Source: JAENVU01 sp046598395
GTDB taxonomy: Bacteria; Actinomycetota; Acidimicrobiia; IMCC26256; JAENVU01
Assembly (NCBI GenBank): GCA_046598395.1
Contig: JBKJIQ010000034.1
Span: forward strand, 1 to 53,991
Reading direction: 5' to 3'
Length of the DNA stretch: 53,991 nucleotides
The position numbers and the translations under genes are program-made. Position 1 is the first letter of the stretch; each line of letters opens with the position of its first letter. The notes beneath the pieces were generated by a model, which was given only the letters and a program-made list of their open reading frames with translations, was not told where the DNA came from and ran no database searches. Of the stretch, positions 53,901 to 53,991 are shown one piece after another.

Positions 53901-53991
53901 TGAGCCGTACGACAGTCCGGTCACCGTTGGCTACATGTACATCCTGAAGCTGAGTCACCTCGTCGACGACAAGATCCACGCTCGCTCGACG
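50917..53991 (+). CDS. rpoB: DNA-directed RNA polymerase beta subunit (3' partial)
   Basis: The frame from TTG 50917 is open to the window end, giving 1025 codons of the usual about 1160-1180. The start reads TRLASRERFSFGQLREVLAL. FGSSQLSQFMDQTNPLAGLT and HKRRLSALGPGGLSRERAG are the rifampicin-pocket region, with the residues of a sensitive enzyme. GRMCPIETPEGPNIGLIG, then KLAGRHGNKGVISKILP and GVPSRMNVGQVLEAHLG, are core catalytic and contact segments. TTG 50917 sits 8 nt from GAGGAG. The C-terminus and rpoC are outside the window. Confidence 0.96.
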   Translation, partial: MTRLASRERFSFGQLREVLALPDLIAVQRESFEWFVNTGVAEVLRDISPIEDFTGQLKLELSDHVFDPPKHSEDECRERDMTFARPLFVTARFMNAGTGEIKEQTVFMGDFPMMTARGTFIINGTERIVVSQLVRSPGVYFAVTPDKTSPEKDIVSAKMIPGRGAWLEFEVDKKGVVYVRIDRKRKQPVTVLLKALGFGETEEELLNLILDPEGRPYDSMRNTLDKDSTESADAAFIDIYRKLRPGEPPTPDSARSLIENLFFNPKRYDMAKVGRHKVSKKLVDEYPKVAATLKRLSIPVPNADPDKGVVEYTMSRADILSTVSYLVKLHANDQPNDYFPDDIDHFGNRRVRSVGELIMNQVRVGLSRMERVVRERMTTQDVEAITPQTLINIRPVVAAIKEFFGSSQLSQFMDQTNPLAGLTHKRRLSALGPGGLSRERAGFEVRDVHPSHYGRMCPIETPEGPNIGLIGYLSCYARINRFGFIETPYRKVIKGVVTDNIDYLAADDEDRQVIAQANARIDLTGKFLDEKVLVRAGRGEVAYVDPTEVDYMDVSPKQMVSIATALIPFLEHDDANRALMGANMQRQAVPTLRPEAPYIGTGVEARAANDAGELVVAVGDGTVTEVTGAAITVAYNHIAKPVTYRLSKFRRSNQGTCINQKSLVKAGDVVVEGDIMADGPSTHQGELALGKNLLVAFMPWKGQNFEDAIVLSQRLVRDDVLTSIHIEEHEIDARDTKLGAEEITRDIPNLSEDILKDLDERGIIRVGAEVGPGDVLVGKVTPKGETELTPEERLLRAIFGEKAREVRDTSLKVPHGETGKIIDVKVFSREDGDELPPGVNQLVRVYVGQKRKISEGDKLAGRHGNKGVISKILPVEDMPHLADGTPVDIVLNPLGVPSRMNVGQVLEAHLGYAARHGWEGQRVAPVSPRKTRPITEPAVWVNTPVFDGAHWDEAEAAGAQGTIQNLFATLNPDGANGTRLVNTDGKATLYDGRTGEPYDSPVTVGYMYILKLSHLVDDKIHARST

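Overview
This window is high-GC DNA with dense, ATGA-coupled operons, and it looks like an actinobacterial chromosome. The pointers are a PriA-type HisA, GTG and TTG starts, and a tRNA-Trp-secE-nusG-rplK-rplA-rplJ-rplL-rpoB cluster. A deep-branching actinobacterium such as an acidimicrobiial lineage is my inference; nothing here proves the genus. No insertion sequence, integrase or CRISPR array was seen.

Layout. (1) Positions 2-15496 hold a complete 14-subunit NADH:quinone oxidoreductase operon, nuoABCDEFGHIJKLMN, with nuoA cut by the window edge. Two 31-codon micro-ORFs sit in the D-E and F-G junctions. (2) Positions 15502-16500 hold a decayed, minus-strand AbiEi/AbiEii (abortive infection, type IV toxin-antitoxin) pair. 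(3) Positions 16626-21931 hold a secreted/metal-type cassette: a NicO/RcnA-like transporter with a His-rich loop, a secreted DUF4331 protein, a TPR protein, a Fur-family regulator and a MOSC protein. (4) Positions 22069-32415 hold a second, 11-subunit complex I operon, nuoABCDHIJKLMN, which lacks the NADH module EFG. A MidA/NDUFAF7-family methyltransferase follows at once. (5) Positions 33576-38355 hold a DUF4143 ATPase preceded by three 23-bp repeats, then acetyl-CoA synthetase, a HAD phosphatase and priA. (6) Positions 38356-39028 are gene-poor, with a frameshifted phospholipase-like remnant. (7) Positions 39029-45115 hold a flippase/kinase-like membrane protein, yajQ, tRNA-Tyr, a Wzz/Wzc-like protein, a SnoaL-like protein and an acetyltransferase. 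(8) Positions 45192-53991 hold tRNA-Thr, tRNA-Met, rpmG, an ECF sigma/anti-sigma pair, tRNA-Trp, secE, nusG, rplK, rplA, rplJ, rplL and the first part of rpoB, which is open to the window edge.

The most interesting signal is the second complex I. Besides lacking NuoEFG, its NuoD keeps the quinone-site histidine (His45) but carries Trp94 where the quinone-binding tyrosine is expected and Gln146 where the partner aspartate is expected. The NuoD of the first operon keeps all three canonical residues. NuoD2 also has an arginine (Arg71) at the position that, as I recall it, NDUFAF7 dimethylates in the mitochondrial homologue, while NuoD1 has threonine there. A MidA/NDUFAF7-family gene lies directly downstream of the second operon. 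Together these suggest a specialised respiratory or ferredoxin-linked complex with an altered quinone pocket and its own assembly methyltransferase.
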